A DNA stretch of 64,000 nt, taken from Flammula alnicola. Its lineage: Eukaryota > Basidiomycota > Agaricomycetes > Agaricales > Strophariaceae. The notes below the pieces were generated by a model that saw nothing but the letters and a program-made list of their open reading frames with translations, made no database searches and was not told where the DNA came from. Below are positions 11,298-23,500 of this stretch, in pieces (the first letter of the stretch is position 1; each line of letters opens with the position of its first letter). The DNA is taken from positions 1-64,000 of the forward strand of contig JADNRV010000098.1 of assembly GCA_015499995.1 (NCBI GenBank), in the 5' to 3' direction. Position numbers and translations under genes: made by a program.

Positions 11298-11879
11298 TTT
11301 AGGGGTTATGTGTGTGTTGGTTTCGCAGAGGGGGTATGTATGGGTTTTAAGGTGGAAAGGCGGAGTTGAGGTGGTTTAGACTAATATGTTGAGTTGAATG
11401 GGCTCGTTACAAACGCGTCCAGCACAGCTCCGCTGAACCGAACAAGCAAGACTGAAAGACTGAGAGATGTCAGCCTATCTAGCAGCCCGCATCCAGGTAA
11501 ATATGCCTGGTAAAGGAACGGAGTAAGTAGCGGTTCAGGACAACCCCAGTGCCCCACACAAACACATATCGGCTAACCACAAAAATAACATCTTGACATC
11601 CCAACTTCTACCCACCGTTGTCTGATTCAATAGAAGTACAACTTGGCCAAGGCTGAGCAGGTCGACGTACTTTTCTTTTCGAAATATTTACTCGTATCCA
11701 ACCATCTGCATTATGATTCATGAAGACCGTCAATGTAGAGCAAAGAGCGTGGGCTCTGGTTAAAGTGGTTTCCCACGGATCACGGTCAAAGCTTCGAACC
11801 AACTTGGAACTCGACATTATTTTTTAAGGCATACGTCGGGCGTAAGTGCTCTCGTTCTTGGAGTCATTTCTTTTCAAGG
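11298..11879. other. Intergenic between divergent genes
   Basis: Upstream of both the coiled-coil gene (minus) and the intact F-box gene (plus), so it should hold both promoters. No obvious TATA box or repeat stands out. Confidence 0.4.
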
Positions 11880-13569
11880 ATGTTATCGGTTGCACCAGAT
11901 ACCGCGGTGAGTAGTTAATCCATTTCAATTTTGCAAGTTCTACACGCCTGAACCCGTCTTCTTTTCGAAGAAATTTCGAAAAATAATGTTGGAATCCTTA
12001 TCCGACTATAACCCTCACAGATGTTCAGTTTCTTCCGGACAGCCCTGCGACGCATGCGCGAAACTCGCAGAATTGGATGCGTCAATAGATCGTCAATTTG
12101 CTGATTTCGTTGAAAGACGACGTGCGTTGAAGACCCAAGTTAACCATTATCACAACCCTCTCATCCATCGCCTCCCTTCCGAAATCGCATCACACATTTT
12201 TACGCTCTACGTTGAGAGCATAAATGACTGTTTTCTGTCCGATCACCCTTACGATAAAGCCGATTGGTCTCCTCCGCTGCTCCTCGCTTCTGTTTGCAAA
12301 ACGTGGCGGGAGATCGCTCTCGCAACACCACGGCTTTGGGCATCTGCAAACATCTTTTTGCATAGTAACTCTGACCTCCAAGACTTGCAGGCAGAGTTAG
12401 TGAAACAGTGGCTCGATCGTTCAGGCCGGCTTCCACTGTCTATAAGCCTTACCATAAACCTCCCGGACCACCACCAAGTGCAAGAGGAATCTTTTTCTCG
12501 TTTATTCGACGTCGTCCGACAGTATTCCCACCGCTGGCATAGCTTAACGTCATATTCTGATATGCGCTACAACCACTATATCATTGGCGATCTCGTGCAG
12601 GCTCCGATGCTCGAAACCATTCGCCTCTTTCCTGAGTATTACTCGAGTGGTGCTACCTTCCACCTCCCCGAAACTCCTTCCCTCCGCCATTTCGAAATCA
12701 ACCACAATATCTCGCTTTCGGATGTTGTCGTGCAATGGGATAATCTTACGTATTTTGAAGATTGTCTCAACAGCCTAGACGACATATTGACGATCCTATA
12801 CGCCGCCCGGAGACTGGTGACTGGCAAGTTTCACAATGTCCAAAAGACTTCCAACGAAGAACTTCCTGAATCAGCTGCGCATGCTACACATACGTCGCTT
12901 AAGCACCTATCTATCAGCTCCCGCGATAATCCACATCTATTCACCTTTATCAACCTATTTGATTTTCCGTCTCTGGAATCATTTATCTTTGACTCAAATC
13001 GATCACCCTATTTCCCCAAGGCCGGACTTATCTCGCTCTTCGCTCGCTCTCAAAGTCTCGTATCTTTGGATATTCGAGTTCTTGCTGAGGATCAAGATTT
13101 AATCGACCTTCTGGAAAAGTTGCCCAGCATTACAGATTTGTCAATATCATCTGTCACCTATAATGCCAACCCAATGACAGACAAATTCCTCAACCACCTT
13201 GCTGCTGAGCTGCCCGTGACTAAGGGGATACTCTTCGGGTTTCTTCCTTGTCTCGAAATTCTACATTTCACGGGAATTCGAAACTTTGCGTGGAGCTCTC
13301 TCCTGGGCATTCTCGAGGGACCCGTGCAAGACGTCGGTATCCGACACCCATATTTTGATTCTCCCGTTGACAACACCGCGCCTGCCGGAATCAAGAGAAA
13401 ACGGAGATTACGCTGTACGAGCCTCACTATTTATTCGGTACCGGGCGACTATATCGATAGAGATGTCCTCCTTAGTTTGATGCGAATTCGGGAAGCGGGA
13501 GTCAATGTCGAAATACTGAGCAATCAGGGGGACTTGATCCAACTATCATTAAGTTACCATGGGCTCTAA
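11880..13569 (+). CDS. F-box / leucine-rich-repeat-like protein, intact
   Basis: A nine-codon exon 1 (11880-11906, MLSVAPDTA) splices over a 64 bp intron (GTGAGT..GAAG, 11907-11970) into one long exon, giving about 541 residues without breaks. N-terminal CDACAKLAELDASIDRQFADFVERRRALK is a short coiled helix with a CxxC. The F-box follows at about residues 55-100 (LIHRLPSEIASHIFTLYVES, then WSPPLLLASVCKTWREIALATPRLWA). The rest is irregular leucine-rich sequence (LETIRLFPEYY, LRHFEIN, LESFIFD, LVSLDIRVL). This is the usual layout of the very large F-box families of Agaricomycetes, thought to be substrate receptors of SCF ubiquitin ligases. The same nine-codon leader and intron are conserved in the broken copies, which supports the start. 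Substrate unknown. Confidence 0.85.
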
Positions 13570-14379
13570 TTCATCTGGTCGTTGTCTTTTATCTTCTTGG
13601 ATTGCTTGATGTTTTTTTTTTGCTTCATCATCTCTGTGTATTCAGTAGTCCTGTGCAAACTGTCGATATCTAACACCCATCCCCCACTACCATCAGCACC
13701 ACCCCTACGAAATTATTAGAGAGCCAATTGCATTGTATTAGCTTCGGTTTCACTGCGGCAGAGGGCTCAACTTCGACTACTCGAATATCGACCCGAACAA
13801 AGTAAATATATTAACCCGGAAAGCCATGGCCTTGTCCGCCCAAAAAACACATCGCAGCGGCGCAGCGCGTAGAGATCCGTATATAATATATATTTTGCAT
13901 CGGCGTAGAATTCAATTCTGCGATGGATTTGTTGGGCACATATAATACACCCACCATTATATACTGTATACATTTCATTGATTATTCATTACTACTCAGT
14001 GCATAGATATTCCAACCCACGCGTGCGTATTTGATTTATGTATCATATAATTCCATCTGCCAGTGCACATCCCCTGTGAGGCTGGTCACCAATTACAATG
14101 TGTACTACTTAGTCACCACACCTTTCCGTACAGTACTAGTTTACCTTTTCTCCTCGTACTACGTACTCCTCGTTCACCCCAACAGAGCTCGGTCCTGTTT
14201 ACCTTGTGTGACTCTCAGTGATTGTGTCCATTGCCACGACAGGCTTATCCCTCCGTAGGCTAGTGGGGCTTTGCCGACGCCTGCCGATGTCTACTTATCT
14301 TTCCCACGGTTTTGGACGCGTTTTCATTCTTGGAGATATTGGTTTCGCGTGAAGCTTCCACTGTCTCGTACGATTTGAG
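13570..14379. other. Intergenic, AT-rich, nothing recognised
   Basis: AT-rich spacer with several short palindromic words (atactgtatac, atataatatatat). No gene or repeat family recognised. Confidence 0.4.
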
Positions 14380-14945
14380 ATGTCATCGACTGCACCAGAT
14401 CCGGTCAGTAGTTAATCTGTTTCGTTTTTTACAAGTCTATATGCCTGAACATCTTTGCGCAGATATGTCGACAAACTATGTTGGAATCATTATATATCCG
14501 ACTATCACCCTCACAGCCTCAAATGTTCAGTTTCTTCCGGACAACCCTGCGCCGCATGCGCGAAGCTCTCAGAATTAGATGCGGCGATAGATCGTCAACT
14601 TGCTGACCTCCTTGAAAAACGACGTGCCTTGAAGACCCAAGCTAACCATATCACAACCCTCTCATCCACCGCCTCCCTTCCGAAATCGCATCACATGCCA
14701 TTTTTACGCTATAAGTGGAGAGCGTAAATGAGCGTTTGCTGTCCAAAAAAATTTCCAAAATACTTTCCAATAAAGCCGATTGGTCTCCTCCGCTGCTCCT
14801 CGCTTCTGTTTGCAAAATATGGCGGGAGATCGCTCTCGCAACACCGCGACTTTGGGCATCCGCAAACATCTTTTTGTTTAACTCTGACCTCCGAGGCTCG
14901 CAGGCAGAGTTAGTGAAACAGTGGCTCGACCGTTCAGGCCGGCTC

Positions 14946-15142
14946 TGTAAGGCTGCTCGGCAGCCTTTCACGGTCACGAGCTCGATCGCCCCTTATAAGG
15001 CGACCTCGCTCTCTTGCTGGCTTGACATTCTTCTTCATTCCTGTATTGTCGTTAGCTCTCCAATAGGCACGCGTTGGTCCTTTCCGCCTCGTCTCCTGAG
15101 TCCTCGCCCAGTGTGGACCGTAGTTCACACTACGGTCTTTCA
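14946..15142 (+). repeat. 5' LTR of the small retroelement
   Basis: It starts TGTAAGGCTGC and ends GGTCTTTCA. Each end contains a stem: GGCTGC-tcg-GCAGCC near the start and GACCGTAG-ttcaca-CTACGGTC near the end. Confidence 0.92.
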
Positions 15143-15959
15143 CTTTTTTTTTGAAAGCGCCGACGCGTGCACCCAACGCGTGCTCAGTGCTCACCGTTCC
15201 GCGTCCCGTCTCTCTCGCCAACCCGCCCTTGACTGTTATCCTCAAAATTCACTGTTCTTCCGACCCACCATCCCGCCCTTTCTGATTTACATGGAAACTG
15301 GACCTAGTACTGCGGAACTGCCGCCTCAACCTGTTCGGCTCTGTTTCGCCGTTCGCAACTTGTACCCACACTTGTTCCCACCGACCCACTGTCTCGCGAA
15401 CCGCTGGTCGGTCTCGTCGTGACAATATACTACTTCAAATTCGCTCTGTCGACTTTTCACTACTTCCTCGCTAACCTCGCCGTACTCGCAATCGACGGCT
15501 TGCCCGACAATTATCGCGTTGCCGCGCTCTCCCGCATATATCCACTGAAAACGCCGAAATGTTTATGAAACAGTCGGAGTCTTTCTGACCGTACTCGCAA
15601 TCGACTGCCTTATCCTGCAATTATTGTGTTACCGCCGTCCCGCATATATCCACTGAAAACGCCAAAACGTCGCCCGCATGTATTCTCCGTTCTCGATGTT
15701 GCCAAGCACCGGCCTTTCCTGACGACTTCTTCTTGACCACGATGTGTTCACACCACCGCGGCAACACTGTCTTCATCGCCCACTATCTCGCAAGCCGCTT
15801 TTCTGCGTGCCATTTGCGGCTTCAAACCTTTTCCCACTGCCGCCGTGTTTTCCTGTCTTGCTGTCCTGTCTCCTTTTCTCATTGCACCATGCGGTTGTTG
15901 CCGCCCACTGTTGCCATCTACAGTTCACTGTCCGCCATCACCCCTCGCACCCACATTGC

Positions 15960-16250
15960 AGACATCTTACCATCTACCATTTACCGACGTCTACCGTTTA
16001 CCGACATCTACCGTTTACCGACATCTTACCATTTAGTACCATCTACAGTTACCGTCACTGTCCACCGTTTACCGTCTACCGTCACTGTCACCATCTACTG
16101 TCCACCATTTACCGTCCACCGTTACTGTAACCGTCTACCGTTTACCGTCGCCGTCTACCGTTACCGTCACCGTTTATCTTTTACCGTTTACCATCTACCG
16201 TTTACCGGCCTCCATTTGCTGTGTACCACACCGCATTTACCACCGTCTTA
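15960..16250. repeat. ACCGT-rich degenerate short repeats inside the LTR element
   Basis: The words taccgtctaccg, tttaccgtctacc and taccgttaccgtcacc recur many times with small changes over about 290 bp, a degenerate array with a 5-6 bp core. A weaker continuation is seen at 16500-16560. No coding meaning is apparent. Confidence 0.75.
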
Positions 16251-16830
16251 CCATTGATCTGACCTACCGCGCTACTGCTTGACTGTTAACCCATCCAACC
16301 GTCACTCTCAATCACATACCGTGCCGACATTGAGGCATCCTTGCCACGGATTTTTGTTGAGTATTTCATTCACATCACCATTACCTTTGTTTCTTTTCTG
16401 TCACCGTTTTTCTCTCTGTCTGTAGCATTGCTTTATAGCTCAGCACATACATTGCACATCCGCCGAGACCGCAGATATCCACGAAAATACCCCACGCACT
16501 GTTTACCGTCGCACCGTTTACCGTTTAACCATCCTGGCAGTCCTGCCATTCACTGTCCACTGTCCTCCTGTTTAACCGCCAATCACCGTCACCTTCAACC
16601 ATACCACACACCTTCAGCCACACCGCACAAGAGCTGGAAAAGAACGGCAGTTGATACCTTTTGGATTTTCATTTGCTTAGTTAGTTTTCCTTTGCGCTTG
16701 CCTGCGGTAGCTTTTCCCTACGGGGTTTTTGATGCACCCGTGCACGGATTTACTTACAAATTCCCCTCACCTCTGGCTTTTTTATTTTCGCTTTATTACA
16801 GTAGCTCATCTTTTTCATGGGGGGGAAGAG

Positions 16831-17027
16831 TGTAAGGCTGCTCGGCAGCCTTTCACGGTCACGAGCTCGATCGCCCCTTATAAGGCGACCTCGCTCTCTT
16901 GCTGGCTTGACATTCTTCTTCATTCCTGTATTGTCGTTAGCTCTCCAATAGGCACGCGTTGGTCCTTTCCGCCTCGTCTCCTGAGTCCTCGCCCAGTGTG
17001 GACCGTAGTTCACACTACGGTCTTTCA
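16831..17027 (+). repeat. 3' LTR of the small retroelement
   Basis: Base-for-base the same as the 5' LTR by eye. It is preceded by a purine tract and followed by the GGCTC target duplicate. Confidence 0.92.
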
Positions 17028-17339
17028 GGCTCCCACTGTCTATAAGCCATACCGCAGGCTTCCCAGGATACCATCGAGTGCAAGAGAAATCTTTTCTTCC
17101 TTTATTCGATGTCGTCCGACAATATTCCCACCGCTGGCATAGCTTAACATTATATTATGTGCACTACTCGATCGATGCTACCTTCCACCTCCCTGAAGCT
17201 CCTGCCCTCCGCCATTTCGAAATCAACAATAATATCTTGGTTTCGGATGTTGTCGTGCAATGGGATACTCTTACATTTTTCAAATGTGACTTCATCTGCA
17301 TATATGAAGTGTTGCTGATCCTGTGCTCTGCCAAAAGAT

Positions 17340-17348
17340 TACGAGTCC
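17340..17348 (+). repeat. Left terminal inverted repeat of the Helentron-like element
   Basis: TACGAGTCC, directly at the F-box junction. Its exact inverse is at 40732-40740. Confidence 0.65.
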
Positions 17349-18296
17349 AAATGAAATGAGGATTCGTTCTTATAGCGGTCAACCCCTGCTAATTTTGGGC
17401 CATGTAACGTTTATGCAGCCGGTAACTTCCGATGTTTGTTTTAATTAATTTGTAAGCCGCTTATCTCCGAGGGCTATTTTTAGTTACCTCACAGCCGCTG
17501 TTCAGATTCAGGCGTTTGGACGATCACTACCTTCCACCACCGCCCATACTTATCGATGGCCCACAAGGATCCCCATGTACAACGAGAGGAAAGCCAGCAC
17601 ATCGCCCCTCAGCAATCGCGACCCAACTTGCCGACCTTCAGCAATAGCACGACAATTTCCGTTGGCCACGTAGGATGGATGTATGGGACGGGAAACAGGA
17701 ACGCATGGGGGGGACCCGTGCAGTGGGAGGCCCAGCAGGTAGGTTGCTCATAACCTCGCACTACTTACCCCGTATCCTCCTACGCAGTTTCCTGGGCTAC
17801 GAACTCTGTGTTTCACCCTTTTGCTGCTCTTTCAACATTGCAAGCATCCTGGATGCTACCAGCCCCGACGGAAATATATATATTGGCGAAGCCAGCCATG
17901 CAAAATGCGCCCACACCCCCGCCAAACCATCACTTAATGCCGGCCCCGGCCCATGCGAAGACAAACGCAATCCCAACGGCAATCCAGATGGGGCCGTCTT
18001 TGCTTCTCTGTTGATCAGGTTTGGGTTAGAGCGTTCTGAATATAGGTTCATCGCCAGGATGGAGGCCTGTACCGGTAGATTTTCCTTGAATGTATCTCTC
18101 TAAAGCGTACAAACTTGAAAATGAAACGGCCGTTTTGGGCCCTATCGATTGGCAGAAATGTTATGGGGTGGATTGTCCCCTCGACAAACTACTTGGCATA
18201 ACAAAAGCAATAGACACTGCGAAGGGCCGCCCACTCACGCTGTTCGATGTCAATGACACACTCATACCGATCAGCGACGCGTACATGCTATACCCT
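17349..18296. other. Element left end and possible gene remnant
   Basis: From 17556 an open plus frame (MAHKDPHVQREES...) runs to an intron-like GTAGGT..ACGCAG at about 17739-17788. Continuation is possible in more than one frame and none shows a domain. It could be the N-terminus of a captured gene or random. Confidence 0.3.
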
Positions 18297-19393
18297 CTAG
18301 TCCAGGCTTTTAGCCTCCGCATTTTCTTCGGCTGAAGCGCCCTCCTCCTTGTCGTCAATGTTCATCGCGTTTAGTTTCATCCTCGTCTTGGAAATCTCCT
18401 CGTCCACGTATCCCACCCTACGTTTGAGCTTGGGCTCCGCCTTCGATGGCCCTCCTCGTCTGGTGACCTGCTCTACAAGTGATTTCTTTAAACTTGTTGT
18501 CAGTTTCTTGTCGCCATCGCTGGACCTCTAGCCTGAGCTCGATAACTTACGTGCGTCAGCGACCCATCCAAAAGCGTTAATGTCCTCAGAACCATGGACG
18601 TCTTGCACTTTCCGTCACGCAAGGGTAGGAGGGCAAACGACACCTGAACCTCGACGATATCGCCTATCCTAAACCTGACAGGTTTACAAGGAACGAATCT
18701 GCTTGAGGTTAGCTCATAAATTCCCTTTTACTCCAGATCCACTTACTTATGATCTCCCGTATCTTGCGCCTTCTGTCGTTCATAGTAATAGACGACATTG
18801 TCTTCTCCGTGAATATGGCTTTGACCTCCTGCTCGTGCCAGATATCCATGAGGATCTATGTCAGCTGTTAGCGGGATACTGGGCATCTGGGGTGCATCCT
18901 TCTTGGGTGTGAAATAGCGGTTTGACATTTCCAACACGGGGTCATCGCCGTCCTCTGCAATCATGCTGCATTCCTGGAGCTGATTTTGCCCGACGGTGCG
19001 GCTGAATAATGCATGGACTTCGGCAACATTCTCGACGACCTTCGCAAATGTTGGTGACTTCAAACCTGTAACTGTAATGCTTTGGCGTAGGAACCTTGCC
19101 TGTTGCTTCGGTCACTGTCGATGGCATTAGCTTTTCTTGAACTGAACACATCGCCAAAAATACCTCAGTTTCTCCTGGAAAGGTGGCAAATCCATCTTCG
19201 AGATTATGCCTTGGAATGACATCACGACCTCTTCCATGCCTTCAGTACCATCTGCTGTCGGCGAGAAAGCCAGTCGCCACAATGCCCCAGATTGAACCGT
19301 TGTATATCCAAGTGCCCAATCTTCCTCCTTCAAATTGAAATTATTATTTTCCTCGTTCTGGGTCCAGTCCTCAGTGAAGCTTACATTTGTCAA
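18297..19393 (-). CDS. Multi-exon gene of unknown function, basidiomycete-type
   Basis: The last three exons are well supported: one ending at 18747 (..NVVYYYERQKAQDTGDH), one at 18698-18551 (FVPCKPVRFRIGDIVEVQV..LRTLTLLDGSLTH) and one at 18485-18297 (SLVEQVTRRGGPSKAEPK..). They join over 48 and 65 bp introns in frame and end at TAG 18297. A further exon at about 19393-19157 begins MTNVSFTEDWTQNEENNN. The link between it and the 19060 exon could not be resolved, so a lesion or missed exon is possible. I recall similar GDIVEVQVSF-type proteins as common multicopy hypotheticals in mushrooms, without a known role. The gene lies inside the giant element, on the opposite strand to the Rep/helicase. 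Confidence 0.6.
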
Positions 19394-20553
19394 CTGGGCT
19401 GCATTGAGTCTGCTGTGAGGGCTATTGATGCACTCAAGAGCTATACGCTCGAGTTTCTGTCCTGTTTAGATTGATTTGAATGCTATTTCGAACTATGCTT
19501 GCTTGGATTAGATTATTTACCTGCTTGGTTTATGTCATAGAGGAGATTGAGATTATCCATGGCAAGATTATTTGCAACAACTTCAAGGTTGATGGAGAGA
19601 GAAAGAGGGTCGTTTGGTCTCTACACTACAGTGGATTGTGCTGATAGAAAAGCCGTTGGTGCTCGCAAACGCCCCCCTGACAGATCTACGCCTCGCGTGC
19701 ATGTGCCCTTTCTCCTGCGCTTCCCGTATTATGTGCTCTATTCCTCCACTGCTTTTCTTTTGGCTTGCCGTGCACTTCTTACAAACGTTTGATACCTATT
19801 GCTTGAGTTCTTTCTCTGATTTGAGGCGTACCTTTTCCTCAATAAAAGCTAGCCCCTGTTTCACGAATTGTGATTTATTACAAGCGCCTGCAATACCATT
19901 CAACTGTGTTTCCATTTGATGGTCAGCACCTCATCCCTCTTCCATATTGGCGTGATTTATTTTCTATTTGGGGGTCCTGGAAGATGCGCGCAATCAGTGG
20001 TTCTTTCATCGCATATCTACGTGAATCATGATTTTGAAGGATGCCTTTTTTCGTGGAGAATTTTTTATGCCTCCCACTCCCCAACATTGAAGCATTCCCC
20101 CCATATACTACCCCTCCCATTGATGGAATATCTGCACACTGAGCATTGCGTATGGCTTTTTGTTTTCCTCCTAATTTACATACTAACCCCTGAGTCATCA
20201 CGCGCTCACGCTCCTGCCAAATTAAGTTCATGAGCTCTGACACGTGTGACAAGGCTTGTCGAGAGTTGCATTAATTATGATCTTCCTTCGTTTCTTTCGT
20301 CTTTCTTAATTCATGGGCTTCAGCTCTCCATCAGTCGGTACCGGAGAACTGGACACTTCGTTCGTTCTCCCCAGGGTGGGTTTTTTTTTCGTCTGTGGCT
20401 TCTTTTTACGATTCTCATCCACCTCGGATTTAATCGCAGTATAAAATGAACTTTTCACTTTTACATCCCTTCCATCGCATTTCCACCCACTTGTGCCATC
20501 TAGCCCATTACTTGTTATTTTCTTCATCTATACGCCTCATCTGCTACCCAAAA
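19394..20553. other. Spacer, nothing recognised
   Basis: Several short open frames without splice support. 20250-20550 contains TC-rich sequence that is probably the promoter and leader of the 22-exon gene. Confidence 0.4.
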
Positions 20554-23500
20554 ATGACCCACACTGTTAAGAAAAGGTCTGTCAGATTTTATCTCGCCTC
20601 TTTTCAGCTACGCTATCTTATTCAATGCTTTCTTTGTCAGAGCCCCTCCGAGCCCTTCCCCTGAACAGTCTGACAGCTCGGACTTCCCTGAGTCTATCCT
20701 ACTGCTGTATGTTTATATCATTTCATTAGGTTTTGTTTGCCTGACTGTCAGCTTTCTTTAGCTCCTCGCAGCTCTCTAAGCCGAAGAAGCGCTCAGCTCC
20801 TGAGAGTGAGGGTAGCTCGGAAGTGTAAATATACCTTTACCTTGCTTCTGAATTTTATTTTTATATATTTTTGCAGTGAAATCGTCGAGAAACATACAGT
20901 TATTTCAAACTCAACCGCCAAAAGGCCCACCAGCAAGAGGCCACAACGTAATCCCCTGCAAATGAATGATGGCACTGTTGTTATCACGTATGTTATGGTA
21001 TACTTAATCTCTGGCTTGTCTTCTAACGGAAAGTTTGCTTTAGCTCACCTTCAGGAATACGCGCTGCTGCTGCCTCGTCTGCCAAGAGACTTAGTTTTGG
21101 AAGTTTTGATGCCGAGTAAGCCATCTCCTTTTTTGCCCGTGCTTCATCTTGTGCCTACCGATCCGGCTTTCAAGTGAGCAACCTGCCTTCAATGAAGAGT
21201 CTGCTCTTGCTCCAGCTGCAGAGATTCCAACTAAGCGCCTGTATGTCAATTAATACCTTCATTATCTTTACTTTATTCACTGTGCATTTCTAGAAGAAAA
21301 CCATCCAGAAAGGCCGCTTACATGGCAGAAGATGAGAATATGCTTCAAACTGAACAGTCAGTGTGCTGTTCCTTTTTGCAGCCTCTTTTCGATAGATTAA
21401 ATCATTTATATTTGTTCTAGCGAGCGCTCGCCTTCCAAGAAACAGTTGTGCATTATTTATTCTTTTATCTTTTAAATAAATTATTCCCTTAATTTAGACA
21501 CTCCGAAACCTCTAGAGCCAAGACCGCAGATCATGTCGATCATGGCCCTACAGTCAAGCATACTATCAAACAAGAGAAAGGCATCCACAAGGTGGAAGAT
21601 TGCAACAGGTCAGACGCTAATGTTTGCCCTGGTTCCGATAGACCTGCAGCTTATTATCTATGTTTCTTTTCTCTTTGTAGCTCAAAAGTGCGCACAGTTA
21701 AGGATGCCAGTCAAGCTGCAAGCAAATCTTGGGACTCTTGGGACTCTGAGGATGCCGCTGCTTCAACGTATGGCTGATTTATTTTGCCAATGCAGCTATC
21801 TTTGACCTCGGAATCCTTTTATAGGCCTAAACCCTCCAAAAAACGCAACCGGTATGTCGTTGGTCCAATTTTTATCCTTGCTCTTTCTTACACATCAATC
21901 AGGAAACAATCTAGAAAAGATCATCCGCTTGCCGTGTCTGATGACAATAGATCCGTTGAGTCCCATGTTGACTTAGATAAAATTAAGTCAGTTATTGCCG
22001 TCGCCTTTCTATACTTTTTTCTTATATTTTTTCAGGAAAGAAGTCAAAGCAGGCAAAAGACGTGCTGTTGTGCCATCTGAAGGCAGCGACAGCGAAGGGT
22101 CTGTCGACATTCCTTTAAGCCTTCAAATGGCCTCCAGAAAGTGTGTTGCTGCTTTGCCTGATTTGTCCTTTCTTTGGACTGACTCTCTTTTAAGGCCTCG
22201 GATGCAGAAAGAGAGCGACTCTGATGTTTCTGAGACCTTGAAGTAAGACTTTGAATTTCTTCTTAGCAGCTCTAACTGGTTTTCTGCAGATCTCCTTCGC
22301 CTGTTCTAGAGCCCGCCAAAAAGAAAACGAAGTATGCTCGTGGAGCAGGTGTTAAAGATTTGACAGCTTCAGCTAAAAAATCAAAAACTCGGTGCGTTAT
22401 CGCAGTTTACTGCTGCCCCTCTGTCTGTTTCTAATAAAAGCACAGCATTAGCAACTTGTCGTCGCCTGCCAGTCGTGAGGATGTCCCAAAAAAGTCCTTG
22501 CTGCAGGAGCTGGATCTTTTTTTACAAGTCGGGCAACAAACTACCGCCGTTCCAGCTGATGCCCCTTTGGGTTCTCATGATGGGTATGCCTCCAGTTCTT
22601 CACTATATATTTGCCCATTCTTTTCTTATATCTATGATGCAGGTCAGAGTGCGGCTCGGCAGTTGATGAGCGATCTGCCGACGAAAAGGACATTTTTGAA
22701 ATGTATGTGATTTTGTCACATTTTGATCTTCTGCTTTACGTTGATATATGGCCACTTTAGACCACCATCCAAAAAAACTGTTGCGAATGCAACTGCAAAG
22801 ACGACGTACCCCATACTTCCTCGGCCGTAAGTCTTGCTCCACATTTTGAACTAGAAGTCTCTCACACACATAGAAGTTCCTGCACCGTTGCTCCCTACTT
22901 ACATCGACCACATGTCTTTGACATCTCTGATGGAGGAAAAGCTAGCTGCTTGTCAATTTCCACTGTTCTGGAGTGTCTTCCAAAGTCAGAATCACAGTTC
23001 GTTGTCTTGATTTTAATTTATTTTCATTCTACTGATGGTTTGCTAGATCATTCAACCAAGCAATTGAATTTTCATCTGCTGGGTTCTTCGTTAACCCCTC
23101 TCGTGCTGATATCGACGCGACTACTCTGGTACAAAACCGTGCTGTTCATGCCGTCACCCGGCAGAACACCGTCTTCATCTTCAATGGCGGCGTCGCCTCC
23201 TGTTCGATCATCGACCCTGCCTTTGTGAACCAGGTTCGCATCCGCTGCATCTCTCTCTTTCCAATGGCTCGTGACTACGAGCAGTGGCTGTCTTTCATTG
23301 CTTCACTATATAAAGCTGATGCTTTCATTGGCTATGTGGAGAACAAAATTGTCACGATTTGTTCTCGAAAGGAAGGCGCAGCATCAGGCTCTGCCAGTCA
23401 AGCTTGTAAGTCTGAATTGTGCTTTACTTCGTCCACGTATATTCAAATTCTATCGCAGCTTTTGGTACGTTCTCCACGCCAGTTCAGTCGCCCAAAAAAA

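Larger units (their letters stand above)
14946..17027. mobile_element. Small non-coding LTR retroelement (TRIM/LARD-like)
   Basis: Two 197 bp direct repeats, 14946-15142 and 16831-17027, are identical by eye, begin TG and end CA, and are flanked by the 5 bp target duplication GGCTC (14941-14945 and 17028-17032). A purine tract (ggggggaagag) abuts the second repeat, as expected of a polypurine tract. The 1.69 kb interior holds no gag, protease or polymerase, only pyrimidine-biased repeats, so the element depends on another element's proteins. Identical LTRs mean a very recent insertion. The primer-binding site was not identified. Confidence 0.92.
14380..17339 (+). pseudogene. F-box pseudogene (copy 3), 5' part, with LTR element inside
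   Basis: The leader ATG (14380), the intron donor gtcagtagttaat and acceptor ..gcgcag match the intact paralogue. The body then follows with small lesions, including a short rearranged segment near 14735-14770. At 14945 it is interrupted by the LTR element (14946-17027) and resumes at 17033 (ccactgtctataagcc) exactly where it left off. A further deletion removes the part encoding about 30 residues near 17158. Homology ends at 17339 in the middle of a Lys-Arg-Leu-Val codon run, and the next codons are found at 40775, 23.4 kb away. Confidence 0.85.

Noticed and set aside
15733..16257. A Thr/Tyr/Pro-rich protein inside the LTR element
   Set aside because: The frame is the translation of the ACCGT repeats; no gag-like or other motif, and three frames look alike.
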